Assembly (NCBI RefSeq): GCF_002632585.1
Contig: NZ_NIBV01000002.1
Location: 837,909-901,908, forward strand
Reading direction: 5' to 3'
DNA: 64,000 nt
DNA from: Xenorhabdus szentirmaii DSM 16338
Lineage (GTDB): Bacteria; Pseudomonadota; Gammaproteobacteria; Enterobacterales; Enterobacteriaceae
Shown here: one piece after another, positions 17,449-25,220 of the stretch
How positions within the stretch are numbered: position 1 is the stretch's first letter
Layout: every line of letters begins with the position of its first letter
Made by a program: the position numbers and the translations under genes
Notes under the pieces: model-generated
Told to the model about the DNA's origin: nothing
Database searches by the model: none
The model's input: the letters and a program-made list of their open reading frames with translations, nothing else

Positions 17449-17500
17449 CAAAAACGCTTTCTGACCAAAAGCGAAAAAAACAACAACGAGGCAAGACCAC

Positions 17501-17932
17501 ATGAGCAACGAAAACGATGTCAATAAACTGATCCTTGATCGACGTGATATTACGGATGATGGGTGTGATCACTCAGCCAGTATTATCGACAGCTATCATC
17601 AGGCTGCACGGGCACGTAGCCGCCAGCCTTACCAACCTAAACCGAAACTTATTCAGGTTTCCTTGCCGGCAATGGCTTCTGAACCCATTGTCAATATTGG
17701 TGAACGTATCAATTACGGGCGGAAAATCGTCAAGGGCATTTATGAGTTATCCCGCCTCGGATACAGTGCCAACAGCATTGCCATTTTGCTGAGAATGCCA
17801 TTAGAGCGTGTTCAGCATGTGCTGTCCTGCAATAGTTCGATGAAGAGAGCCGTTTACAAACAGGTGATGGCTGCGCCCGTTCCCACAGAAAAAGAGATCA
17901 TGAAACGTCTGGCGGCAGAGTCGAAGGTATAA
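17501..17932 (+). CDS. Early phage protein, possible DNA-binding
   Basis: This 143-residue protein starts three bases after the shared leader. A helix-turn-helix-like segment (IYELSRLGYSANSIAILLRMP) lies at about 85-110. I do not recognise a named family. It lies between the replication gene and small hypothetical genes in the early operon. Confidence 0.6.
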   Translation: MSNENDVNKLILDRRDITDDGCDHSASIIDSYHQAARARSRQPYQPKPKLIQVSLPAMASEPIVNIGERINYGRKIVKGIYELSRLGYSANSIAILLRMPLERVQHVLSCNSSMKRAVYKQVMAAPVPTEKEIMKRLAAESKV

Positions 17933-17946
17933 GCCAGGGCTGATTC

Positions 17947-18183
17947 ATGAAAACACAATCTGACTATTTGCCCGCAGGGTTACCCCACAACCGGGGGTTA
18001 TGGCCACAAGAATATCGAGAACGAGAAAATCTGGATTTAAAGGCCAGTCGGTTAATCAAACAGCTCAAACTGAGGAAGATAAATCGGGCCATCATTTTTA
18101 GGGAGATTGAACAGACTTCTGACAAGTATCAGGAATTTTTTAAAACACGCCTGAATTACTGGCGTGATGTGATGAAACCTTAA
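17947..18183 (+). CDS. Small early phage protein
   Basis: This 78-residue basic, helical protein (RERENLDLKASRLIKQLK, KTRLNYWRDVMKP) is spaced 14 bases after the previous gene and 13 before the next. The function is unknown. Confidence 0.6.
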   Translation: MKTQSDYLPAGLPHNRGLWPQEYRERENLDLKASRLIKQLKLRKINRAIIFREIEQTSDKYQEFFKTRLNYWRDVMKP

Positions 18184-18196
18184 GAGGCAAGACCGA

Positions 18197-18376
18197 ATGA
18201 AACAGACAAACAATTATCTGCATTACCTGAAAGACGAGGTTATCGGTTACTGGGAGCTGATATCTGATGAGGAGTTTTGGCTCCATATGCTCGTATTGCT
18301 TTTTATCCTGACCTTTCCCGTTTCCCTACTTGTGCTGGCGTTAATCCGGTTTGTGTATGACAGAATGGGGAAATAA
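18197..18376 (+). CDS. Small single-pass membrane protein (59 residues)
   Basis: The ATG lies two bases after the shared leader. One clear transmembrane helix (HMLVLLFILTFPVSLLVLAL, about 30-52) follows a soluble, acidic N-terminus and ends with a basic RFVYDRMGK. Such small membrane proteins in early operons may inhibit superinfection or host functions; this is inference. Confidence 0.65.
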   Translation: MKQTNNYLHYLKDEVIGYWELISDEEFWLHMLVLLFILTFPVSLLVLALIRFVYDRMGK

Positions 18377-18378
18377 CG

Positions 18379-18624
18379 ATGAAAAAGCGTTTAAATACCC
18401 AAGCGATTACATACACGGCTGAAATCGAACTGACAGGCTTTATTCTCTACGGTAACTCTGATTTTCGGGCGAGTGGACGCATTTATCATGATGTTCATCA
18501 GCGCTGGTTTGATGGGGCTGAAATCATCACATCACCGGTTGAGAATATTCACAGTTTTAATTCTGATGGATTTATCCAAACCCGTAATTCGGTTTACAAG
18601 CTCAGGACGTCCAACAATGGCTAA
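18379..18624 (+). CDS. Small early phage protein
   Basis: These 81 residues start two bases after the membrane-protein stop. The sequence is beta-rich (YTAEIELTGFILYGNSDF). It overlaps the next gene by eight bases. No family is recognised. Confidence 0.55.
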   Translation: MKKRLNTQAITYTAEIELTGFILYGNSDFRASGRIYHDVHQRWFDGAEIITSPVENIHSFNSDGFIQTRNSVYKLRTSNNG

Positions 18625-18955
18625 ATCGCCCGCCGAACGTAAAGCCGCCCAACGTCAACGCCAGCAGGAGGCTGGCTTGACCAAAATAGAATTGCAGCTG
18701 GATAGTCAGGAACTGGCGATGCTGAAACGCAATTGCACCCTGCGAAGACCGGGGCGAGAGCCTTATGAGGTTAACGAGTATCTGGCCATGTTAATCAGAA
18801 TGGATGACCGTTCATTAAAAAGCCAGGTAGTGGCATTACAGAAGCGACACTGTGATAAGTGCGGGGAATCACTGCCTGTCACTGCATGTTGTTTTTCAGG
18901 TGAGGCAGCGTGTTGGAATACATTAGGCTGGCATGAACTGAAATTAATACTGTAA
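18617..18955 (+). CDS. Conserved prophage protein with CxxC motif
   Basis: The start is ATG 18617; the frame is open far upstream but overlaps the previous gene. These 112 residues begin with AERKAAQRQRQQEAG, a pattern common in enterobacterial prophages, contain RRPGREPYEVNEYLAMLIR, and end with a Cys-rich part (CDKCGE, CCFSGEAAC) that may bind zinc. The function is unknown; nucleic-acid binding is plausible. Confidence 0.65.
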   Translation: MAKSPAERKAAQRQRQQEAGLTKIELQLDSQELAMLKRNCTLRRPGREPYEVNEYLAMLIRMDDRSLKSQVVALQKRHCDKCGESLPVTACCFSGEAACWNTLGWHELKLIL

Positions 18956-19060
18956 AGCGTTATTAACAGACACAACACTATGTTATTTGTTTCGTTTATT
19001 GCGATTTTCGTTTATTTCGATTAAGCTTGTTGTAATGATTGACACATTAGGTATACACAT

Positions 19061-19525
19061 ATGAGCAATGCAAACCTGGCCAACCTGAATCTTCCGGCAA
19101 AACATGAAATTGAAATCGCAATGCGCAGCCAACGAGAGCTGGCTGCGTTTCTTTCTACACAATTAGAGACCCAACAGATCACTATCAAAGGTGCAGATAA
19201 CACATTTCACCCAATTGAATTACCGACCTCAGCATTAACCATGTTAATGGATATACTGGGTGAATTAGCAGCAGGTAATGCCGTTCAAATTGTCCCCGTA
19301 CATGCTGAACTGACGACACAAGAAGCAGCAAACATACTGAATGTTTCTCGCCCTCATCTAGTGAAGTTATTGGAAGAAGGGCAATTGCCTTACCATAAAA
19401 CGGGAAGACATCGTCGAGTGCTATTTTCTGACTTAATGGAATACAAAAAGAAACGTGATGCCGATAGTTTGGCTGCGATGCAAGAACTTGCAGCTCAGGC
19501 ACAAAAACTTGAACTGGGTTATTAA
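19061..19525 (+). CDS. Antitoxin with excisionase-type HTH domain (VapB-like)
   Basis: This 154-residue protein has a C-terminal helix-turn-helix of the DNA-binding/excisionase type (ELTTQEAANILNVSRPHLVKLLEEG, then YHKTGRHRRVLFSDLMEYKK). The PIN-domain gene starts four bases after its stop. This pairing is the known layout of PIN/HTH toxin-antitoxin modules: it would bind and neutralise the toxin and repress its own promoter, probably in the 105 bases upstream. Confidence 0.85.
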   Translation: MSNANLANLNLPAKHEIEIAMRSQRELAAFLSTQLETQQITIKGADNTFHPIELPTSALTMLMDILGELAAGNAVQIVPVHAELTTQEAANILNVSRPHLVKLLEEGQLPYHKTGRHRRVLFSDLMEYKKKRDADSLAAMQELAAQAQKLELGY

Positions 19526-19528
19526 AGG

Positions 19529-20104
19529 ATGAACCATTCTCCCTATCCGGTGGTACTGGATGCCTGCGTTTTGTATCCGGCAAGATTGCGTGACTTGCTG
19601 ATGCATTTGGGGCTGGCTGGTCTGTATCAACCCAAATGGTCAGATACTATTCAGGATGAATGGAAGAGAAACTTACTGAAACAACGTCCTGACATAAAGC
19701 CTGAAATGTTGGAATACACAACAGCACTCATGAATAAAGCCTTACCCGATGCCAATGTCACGGGTTTTGAATCATTAATTGAAGGATTAAGGCTCCCTGA
19801 TAAAGATGATCGCCATGTATTGGCAACAGCCATATGTGCAAATGCAGAAGTCATCGTGACTATGAACCTGAAAGACTTTCCAGCCGATATTTTAGGTGAG
19901 TTTAATATCGAAGCCCTTCATCCGGACGAATTTATTTCAGACCTCTTTGACTTAAACCACGCTATTGCATTGGAGGCTGTCAGACAGCAACGTATGGCAC
20001 TAAAAAACCCTCCAATGTCTACCAGTGAATTTTTAGATATGTTGTTAAAACAGAGGCTACCGATGACAGTCAAAGCTCTTGAAGCTTACAAGTTTATTAT
20101 TTAA
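19529..20104 (+). CDS. PIN-domain RNase toxin (VapC-like)
   Basis: This 191-residue protein has PIN-domain acidic residues: Asp11 in VVLDACVLYP, Glu in IQDEWKRN, and a later Asp pair in LPDKDDRHVLATAICANAEVIVTMNLKDFP. It would cleave RNA to arrest growth when the antitoxin is lost. It is coupled to the HTH antitoxin upstream. A TA pair inside a replication module is not essential for the phage and was probably acquired. Confidence 0.87.
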   Translation: MNHSPYPVVLDACVLYPARLRDLLMHLGLAGLYQPKWSDTIQDEWKRNLLKQRPDIKPEMLEYTTALMNKALPDANVTGFESLIEGLRLPDKDDRHVLATAICANAEVIVTMNLKDFPADILGEFNIEALHPDEFISDLFDLNHAIALEAVRQQRMALKNPPMSTSEFLDMLLKQRLPMTVKALEAYKFII

Positions 20105-20157
20105 TTTGGTGTATTGGTGCTGACATATCGTTTGTTGCTTCTTAAGGATTATCATCC

Positions 20158-20445
20158 ATGGTCATAATGCACAATCCTCCCCATCCGGGAGAACTGATAA
20201 AGGATGCAATGGAAACCCTAGACATGAGTGCCAGGGCATTGGCGAAAGCATTGGATGTTGCCCCTTCCACGGTACAACGGCTGATTAGCCATCAGTCACA
20301 TGTGTCTCCTGAAATGGCGGTGCGTCTTTCTGTGGTGATTGGCAGTGCACCACATGTCTGGCTGGGAATGCAGAATGCCTATGATATCTGGCATATTAAG
20401 CAGAATCTGGATACATCCCGCCTGAAGCGATTGTCGGTAGCGTAA
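20158..20445 (+). CDS. higA: HigA-family antitoxin without adjacent HigB
   Basis: This 95-residue Xre-type protein has the HigA signature NPPHPGELIKDAME at the start and an HTH (MSARALAKALDVAPSTVQRLI). AAGGA precedes ATG 20158. HigB toxins normally lie just upstream, but here the upstream gene is the PIN toxin and no RelE/HigB-like frame is seen. It may be an orphan antitoxin, an anti-addiction factor, or an extra regulator of the VapBC-like pair. Confidence 0.8.
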   Translation: MVIMHNPPHPGELIKDAMETLDMSARALAKALDVAPSTVQRLISHQSHVSPEMAVRLSVVIGSAPHVWLGMQNAYDIWHIKQNLDTSRLKRLSVA

Positions 20446-20535
20446 CGGATTGTAAACCGCTAGAATAATGCCATCGGCCTGAACACCCGATAACCTAAAC
20501 AACAGCTGCTGTGCCATCACTTAGAGGGATAAGTT

Positions 20536-21129
20536 ATGGCGCAGTACAGTTTTATCAAAATCTCCAATGATACCCTGAGACCGGCAACACCGACGGCTCA
20601 GGAATACCTGCATTCCAAAGTGAAATGCGGCGATGTGCTTTATGCGGATTTTAAGAAAGCACGCAACCCGCGTTTCCACCGCAAATATTTTGCCCTCCTG
20701 AATCTCGGTTATGAATATTGGCAACCGACCGGCGGCACAATTTCCCCTGAAGAGAAAAAGCTTGTACGGGGTTACGTACAATTTCTGGCTCACTTCGCCG
20801 GCGCAGAAGAGGCCTTACAATCCGCAGCGGATGAATACCTTGCCAGCTTATCAAAAGACCGTGCCCACAATATCACGGCCACCAAATCCTTTGATGCCTT
20901 TCGGAGCTGGGTCACGGTGGAATCCGGCCACTATGACACTTACGAAATGCCTAATGGCAGTCTGTATCGTGAATCCCGTTCAATCAGTTTCGCCAGCATG
21001 GACGAATTGGAGTTTCAGGCGCTCTATAAAGCCACGTTAAATGTGCTCTGGAACTTCATTCTGTACCGCAACTTTCCGACCCAGAATGCGGCTGAGAACG
21101 CCGCTTCTCAGTTGTTTGATTTTGCGTAA
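20536..21129 (+). CDS. DUF1367 phage protein
   Basis: This 197-residue protein fits DUF1367: YADFKKARNPRFHRKYFALLNLGYEYW near the start and KSFDAFRSWVTVESGHYDT in the middle. Members lie between phage replication and nin-type recombination genes and are believed to act in phage DNA metabolism. It has good SD spacing and is followed by the Ref gene. Confidence 0.82.
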   Translation: MAQYSFIKISNDTLRPATPTAQEYLHSKVKCGDVLYADFKKARNPRFHRKYFALLNLGYEYWQPTGGTISPEEKKLVRGYVQFLAHFAGAEEALQSAADEYLASLSKDRAHNITATKSFDAFRSWVTVESGHYDTYEMPNGSLYRESRSISFASMDELEFQALYKATLNVLWNFILYRNFPTQNAAENAASQLFDFA

Positions 21130-21145
21130 GGGAGAGGCAAGACCC

Positions 21146-21445
21146 ATGACCCACAGTGAAAAACAGTGGCTGTCAGATGTCGCCTCGCTGGGCTGTATTG
21201 TTTGCCGGAATTTGGGGTTGGGTGCATCCCCGGCGGAAATTCATCATGTGAGAACCGGGCAGGGGATGGCACAACGCGCCGATCACTTCAGCGTTCTGCC
21301 GCTTTGTCCTCGTCATCATCGGGTGTGTTATTCCACCGGATTCCATGCCGCACCGAAAACATGGCAGGCTGCTCATGGGACAGAAATTGAATTATTAGAA
21401 CAGGTTAAAAGGGAAGTGAAAGAGGTACGGTTATGTCGGGTTTGA
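21146..21445 (+). CDS. Ref-family recombination-enhancement nuclease
   Basis: This 99-residue HNH protein matches P1 Ref and the related prophage nucleases: CIVCRNLGLGASPAEIHHVR, GQGMAQRADHFSVLPLC, HHRVCYS. Ref cleaves DNA at RecA-displaced strands. The start at 21146 follows the leader GAGGCAAGACC; an in-frame ATG at 21041 overlaps DUF1367. It overlaps the Q-like gene by 13 bases. Confidence 0.82.
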   Translation: MTHSEKQWLSDVASLGCIVCRNLGLGASPAEIHHVRTGQGMAQRADHFSVLPLCPRHHRVCYSTGFHAAPKTWQAAHGTEIELLEQVKREVKEVRLCRV

Positions 21446-21912
21446 GATTTTCAACAGATGGGCTGGAATTGGCCATATCACAGGCGATCTGGTTACAGGA
21501 ATGGTTATCGAAATTTGGAGCTTGGGTTTACTCTGGTAGGCTGGATAAACGTCAAAGCAGTATGATTGCAGAGTTTATGGCACGAGTAGAGCCTCGAGAC
21601 TATCCAGAGCGCCCGATATGCAATGACGATGAAGGGATGTTAATTGCCAGAGTGGTCGATCATATCTACCATCTTGACCGGGTAGCCTTTGCCATGTTGT
21701 TAAGCCGGTATGGCTTTAACAGTTCAGATAGAGCTATTGCCCGCTATTACCATAACATCGTTAAGCCGAGAAAAATGGTACGCCGTAGTGGTCAACTGGT
21801 TTTACGGAAGCCCTCGCTATCAACCTGCCGCCGTGAGGTTGAAGAAATATTAAAAGCCACCGAATATTTACTTTATCAACCTTTGAAAGATGCCCTTACG
21901 TGCCGGGAATAG
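21433..21912 (+). CDS. Q-like late antitermination protein (DUF1133)
   Basis: This 159-residue protein resembles the DUF1133/Q-type antiterminators. It lies at the end of the early operon. A good -35 TTGACA and a terminator directly downstream form the expected pR'-tR' target. It would load on RNA polymerase at that promoter to allow transcription of lysis and structural genes. Confidence 0.7.
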   Translation: MSGLRFSTDGLELAISQAIWLQEWLSKFGAWVYSGRLDKRQSSMIAEFMARVEPRDYPERPICNDDEGMLIARVVDHIYHLDRVAFAMLLSRYGFNSSDRAIARYYHNIVKPRKMVRRSGQLVLRKPSLSTCRREVEEILKATEYLLYQPLKDALTCRE

Positions 21913-21944
21913 GAAAGAAAATTAAAAATTTTGTCAAGAACGTG

Positions 21945-21973
21945 TTGACATCTTTGAGCCAATGAGCCACTAT
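21945..21973 (+). promoter_or_regulatory. Putative late promoter pR'
   Basis: A consensus TTGACA (21945-21950) with a weak -10 CACTAT at 17 bases (21968-21973), immediately after the Q-like gene. A terminator about 40 bases downstream makes a Q-dependent late promoter likely. Confidence 0.55.
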
Positions 21974-22013
21974 TTCAATATATGTTGCGCTATTTGTAAC
22001 CGTGACAAACAAG

Positions 22014-22037
22014 CCTCACTCTGCGTGAGGTTTTTTT
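22014..22037 (+). terminator. Putative tR' terminator
   Basis: CCTCAC-TCTGC-GTGAGG followed by seven T. It would block late transcription until the Q-like protein acts. Confidence 0.75.
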
Positions 22038-22129
22038 ATGCCTGAAATAAACATAAGACTTGCTGTTGTCCTGGGTCAGAGTTACATGTGTGTTCACGCC
22101 GACTCACTGACCAAAAGGTTAAACTTATC

Positions 22130-22330
22130 ATGCTAAAACATGAAGATATGACAACAACAGCCGCTTGTGTTTTAGAAACTGTTCCCCTGTACGACTGGGC
22201 ATCAGTTTCTGATATTTCCACCCTGACGGGGCTATCTGCGCCGCGTTGCCAATTACTGTTAACTCAATTTTGTCTGGCTGGATTGATGGAAAGCCGGGAC
22301 GATGAGACGTTTTTCAAACGTTGTCCTTAA
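22130..22330 (+). CDS. Small winged-helix-like phage protein
   Basis: I chose ATG 22130 (AAGG upstream) over an in-frame start at 22088. The 66 residues have a DNA-binding look (VSDISTLTGLSAPRCQLLLTQFCLAGLM, a winged-helix pattern). It lies just before the methyltransferase gene. The role is unknown. Confidence 0.55.
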   Translation: MLKHEDMTTTAACVLETVPLYDWASVSDISTLTGLSAPRCQLLLTQFCLAGLMESRDDETFFKRCP

Positions 22331-22364
22331 TAAGATAACGTCTTAAGCCGTAAGGGGCGGGGAT

Positions 22365-23489
22365 TTGATACCTCGCCTTCTCCTGTGGTTTTACAGAGAA
22401 AAAGCCAGCGTCGATTTATGGAAAAATATTGTGAATTTAAGTGGTATCACATTAATTAACGACGACTCACTGCAATTTATTAAAACCTTACCGGATAACT
22501 GCATTGACCTGATTGCCACTGACCCGCCGTACTTTCGGGTAAAAGAGTGTGCCTGGGACAGGCAGTGGGAAGATGTCACGGCGTATCTTGCGTGGCTGGA
22601 TGAATTACTGGCTGAATTCTGGCGGGTACTGAAACCCAACGGCAGCCTGTATATGTTCTGCGGTTCACGGTTGGCCTCGGATACTGAATTGCTCGTTCGG
22701 GAACGGTTCAACGTGTTAAACCATATTATTTGGGCGAAGCCGTCCGGCCCGTGGCGCAGGCAGAATAAAGAAAGCCTGCGGATGTATTTTCCCGCCACGG
22801 AACGCATTATTTTTGCCGAACATTATCAGGGACCTTATCACCCGAAAGGCGATGGCCATTCCCGTCAATGTCGGGAACTGAAACAGTCGGTATTCAAACC
22901 ATTGACCGATTATTTTCGTGATGCCCGAAAAGCATTAGGCGTTACGGCAAAAGACATTCACGAGGCCACCGGGAAGCAGATGGCCAGTCACTGGTTCAGT
23001 GATAGTCAATGGCAGTTACCCAATGAGGCGGACTATCAAAAGCTGCAGAGTTTATTTGAACGCATCGCCCAAGAAAAACACCAGTGTGGCGAACTGAACA
23101 AGCCCTATCATGAGTTGACAAAATCTCACCTCACTTTGTCACGACAGTATGAAGAATTGCGGCAGGAATACGGCTTATTGCGCCGTTCGTTCACAGTCAC
23201 GGCAGACGTACCTTATACCGATGTCTGGCATTTTGCTCCTGTTCAGTATTATCCGGGTAAACATCCTTGCGAAAAGCCGGCTGATTTAATGGCTCATATT
23301 ATTCAGTCCAGTAGCCGAGAAGGGGATGTGGTGGCGGATTTCTTTATGGGATCTGGGGCAACCTTAAAAGCCGCATTAAAATTAAACCGCCATGTTTTGG
23401 GGGTTGAGCTGGAAGAGGAACGGTTTAAGCAAACTGAGCAGGAGATCCAAGATATATTTTCTCTCTCAGCCAAAGTAAACGACCCCTGA
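22365..23489 (+). CDS. DNA methyltransferase (DPPY type, beta class) with internal HTH-like insert
   Basis: This solitary phage amino-methyltransferase would methylate adenine (or N4-cytosine). Motif IV DPPY is at 53-56 and motif I FMGSG at 327-331, so the order is the beta class. Between them about residues 180-280 form the target-recognition part with an HTH-like DIHEATGKQMASHWFS segment and a coiled coil. The start is uncertain: TTG 22365 follows GGGGCGGGG; GTG 22431 would give a shorter, family-like N-terminus. No restriction enzyme is present, so it probably protects phage DNA. Confidence 0.87.
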   Translation: MIPRLLLWFYREKASVDLWKNIVNLSGITLINDDSLQFIKTLPDNCIDLIATDPPYFRVKECAWDRQWEDVTAYLAWLDELLAEFWRVLKPNGSLYMFCGSRLASDTELLVRERFNVLNHIIWAKPSGPWRRQNKESLRMYFPATERIIFAEHYQGPYHPKGDGHSRQCRELKQSVFKPLTDYFRDARKALGVTAKDIHEATGKQMASHWFSDSQWQLPNEADYQKLQSLFERIAQEKHQCGELNKPYHELTKSHLTLSRQYEELRQEYGLLRRSFTVTADVPYTDVWHFAPVQYYPGKHPCEKPADLMAHIIQSSSREGDVVADFFMGSGATLKAALKLNRHVLGVELEEERFKQTEQEIQDIFSLSAKVNDP

Positions 23490-23500
23490 ACGGGGTCGTT
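23478..23500. terminator. Hairpin between convergent genes
   Basis: AACGACCCC and GGGGTCGTT form a strong stem between the methyltransferase stop and the antitoxin stop. It has no long T run, so it is a weak terminator at best; it may serve both directions. Confidence 0.5.
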
Positions 23501-23503
23501 GGA

Positions 23504-23857
23504 TTATGGAATGAGTTGTTCTGGTGTACAGTTGTATAATGCAGCCAGTTTTTCTCGTGTGCGCTTTTGTGGTCGATCTGACGCTTCCCACTGAGACACG
23601 GTTGATTGAGCCGTGTTGAGCTTTTCAGCGACTTCATACTGAGATAGCCCACGATAGATGCGCCAAGCCGCCAGAATAGAAACATCCTGGTCAACCATGA
23701 TAGACACGACACCGTTAGGCACGGTCACATCATCGTATTTTGACGGGGTGTATGGCACATCCTCCCAATCTTCCTTTGTGCTGATAAGTTTTTCGTATTC
23801 AGCTACTGGCAGGACAACATATTGTGGGTTTCCTGCTTCATCGTTTATATATTGCAT
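23504..23857 (-). CDS. Antitoxin with XRE-type HTH domain
   Basis: This 117-residue protein combines a Phd/RelB-like N-terminus (MQYINDEAGNPQYVVLPVAE) with a C-terminal Xre HTH (YRGLSQYEVAEKLNTAQSTVSQWE). It follows a RelE-type toxin gene by 70 bases on the same strand (toxin first). It should neutralise the toxin and bind the repeats upstream of it. Confidence 0.82.
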   Translation of the reverse strand: MQYINDEAGNPQYVVLPVAEYEKLISTKEDWEDVPYTPSKYDDVTVPNGVVSIMVDQDVSILAAWRIYRGLSQYEVAEKLNTAQSTVSQWEASDRPQKRTREKLAALYNCTPEQLIP

Positions 23858-23927
23858 TTTATATATTCATCCGGGTGGCTAAGAGTCGCGGTGAATTTAA
23901 TCATGAGGAAATGGCGGGTTACCCCGC

Positions 23928-24188
23928 CTAGTACGTTGTCGATGTTCTCCGTTTAACTGCCGTTATCGAACAGATAACCGGTTCGCCATCAGTCAGTTCG
24001 AAGATTATCCTGTAATCGCCAACCCGCAGTCTGTACTGGTTATCAAGATCATGAAGCTTCTTGATATCCAGTGTCACTGCGGGAAAGGTTTCAAGTTGGT
24101 TAACTTTCTCACTGATAGCTTTCCGGTATCGGGTATCGATTGAAAGCAACTGTTTGCGTGCTTTTCTCGTCCATTGAACCGTAACCAT
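23928..24188 (-). CDS. RelE/ParE-superfamily toxin
   Basis: This 86-residue protein has the RelE fold pattern: TRKARKQLLSIDTRYRKAI at the start and LHDLDNQYRLRVGDYRIIFEL then ITAVKRRTSTTY. It is probably an mRNA interferase acting at the ribosome. It is transcribed from a promoter region with three copies of an AATACGATT-type half-site (24246-24285). It forms a module with the XRE antitoxin downstream. Confidence 0.85.
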   Translation of the reverse strand: MVTVQWTRKARKQLLSIDTRYRKAISEKVNQLETFPAVTLDIKKLHDLDNQYRLRVGDYRIIFELTDGEPVICSITAVKRRTSTTY

Positions 24189-24245
24189 CGTTTCCTCATT
24201 TGTTAAAGAGCCTATCCGCTTGGGATGATTAGATAATAAGATTAT

Positions 24246-24285
24246 AATCGTATTATGTCAATATAAATACGATTAAAATACGATA
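24246..24285 (-). promoter_or_regulatory. Operator/promoter of the RelE-XRE module
   Basis: AATCGTATT (24246-24254) and AATACGATT (24266-24274) are perfect inverted repeats, and a third half-site AATACGATA follows at 24277-24285. The spacing is about one to two helical turns. It lies 58 bases before the toxin start, as expected for autoregulation by the XRE antitoxin. Confidence 0.6.
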
Positions 24286-24514
24286 TTGTTTTCAGGGCTG
24301 CGCTATGGCGTGGCTTTTTATCGTCGCTTTCCGCTTTTTCCCCCTCATTTGAGGGACGAAAAAAGAAGCGGCCAGCCATTCATTAACCGAATTTGCCACC
24401 GCAATCACTCTCATCACATCCGTATACATGCATTGTGGCTGGCAACCTATTTACTCAACTCACAGGGGCGACTTTTTCACCCCACGGACGCCCATTGTCT
24501 AAATGGGGTGGAAT

Positions 24515-24700
24515 ATGCGCATGGATAAATACACAAGCCCCTCTGCATATGGTTGGGGGGCATTCACAACGATTTTTGGTGCACTGTCATTGAATGACTG
24601 GGCGATTATCGTTGGCATTATTTGCACGGCAGGCACATTCGCCGTGAACTGGTATTACAAACATAAGGAACATACCCGCAATGGCAAAGACCAAGAGTAA
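24515..24700 (+). CDS. Class II phage holin
   Basis: These 61 residues have two predicted transmembrane helices (SAYGWGAFTTIFGALSL and WAIIVGIICTAGTFAVNWYY) and a charged C-terminus (KHKEHTRNGKDQE), the class II holin pattern of S21 type. It makes membrane lesions that trigger lysis. The start at 24515 follows GGTGGA; ATG 24521 also fits, and dual starts are common in holins. It overlaps the endolysin gene by 20 bases. Confidence 0.8.
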   Translation: MRMDKYTSPSAYGWGAFTTIFGALSLNDWAIIVGIICTAGTFAVNWYYKHKEHTRNGKDQE

Positions 24701-25220
24701 GCTCACGGCGGCGGTCATGGGCTTGGTGCTGTCCGGTGCGGGGGCTACGGTCATTCTTTCTCAGTTCTTGGACGAGAAAGAGGGTAATCGCCTATCAGCT
24801 TATCGGGATGCGGGCGGTATCTGGACTATCTGCCGGGGAGTCACTCGGATAGACGGCGTTCCCGTTCGTCAGGGTATGAGGTTAACCTCGAACCAATGCC
24901 AAGCCCTCAATGCCAAAGAAGTCGAGCACGCCATTGCATGGGTTAAACGTCATGTGCGAGTCCCGCTGACAGAACCTCAGATAGCCGGTATCGCCAGTTT
25001 TTGCCCGTACAACATTGGGCCCGGTAAATGTTTTTCTTCCACGTTCTACCGGAAGCTCAACGAAGGGGACAGGAAAGGCGCTTGTGCCGAAATCAAACGG
25101 TGGATTTTTGACGGCGGCAAAGACTGCCGGCAGACCCAAGGCCAAGCGAACGGTTGTTACGGTCAGGTTGAGCGGCGCGCTCAGGAATCGGAACTAACAT
25201 GCTGGGGGTTAGATGAATGA
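24681..25220 (+). CDS. Phage endolysin, GH24 lysozyme with N-terminal SAR-type helix
   Basis: This 179-residue muramidase has a hydrophobic, Gly/Ala-rich N-terminal segment (AAVMGLVLSGAGATVILSQF, about 10-29), typical of a signal-anchor-release endolysin, and then the GH24 active-site region: Glu in DEKEGNRLSAYRD, Asp in YRDAGG and Thr in RGVTR. GIWTICRG replaces the usual G-x-T-I-G-Y/W-G. It works with the holin upstream and the spanins downstream. Confidence 0.87.
   Translation: MAKTKSKLTAAVMGLVLSGAGATVILSQFLDEKEGNRLSAYRDAGGIWTICRGVTRIDGVPVRQGMRLTSNQCQALNAKEVEHAIAWVKRHVRVPLTEPQIAGIASFCPYNIGPGKCFSSTFYRKLNEGDRKGACAEIKRWIFDGGKDCRQTQGQANGCYGQVERRAQESELTCWGLDE

Larger units (their letters stand above)
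9985..21144. repeat. Dispersed leader repeat GAGGCAAGACC before start codons (nine copies)
   Basis: Copies lie one to three bases before start codons. Minus strand: 9985-9995, 10404-10414, 11953-11962 (variant), 13701-13711 (variant), 14090-14100. Plus strand: 16198-16208, 17488-17498, 18184-18194, 21134-21144. GAGG can serve as the SD; the CAAGACC part is conserved beyond what ribosome binding needs. Only early genes of element 2 carry it, on both strands. Confidence 0.85.

Noticed and set aside
24286..24528. ORF before the holin (80 codons)
   Set aside because: The composition is rich in Arg/His/Pro and unlike a protein family, it has no SD, and its end overlaps the holin start in another frame.
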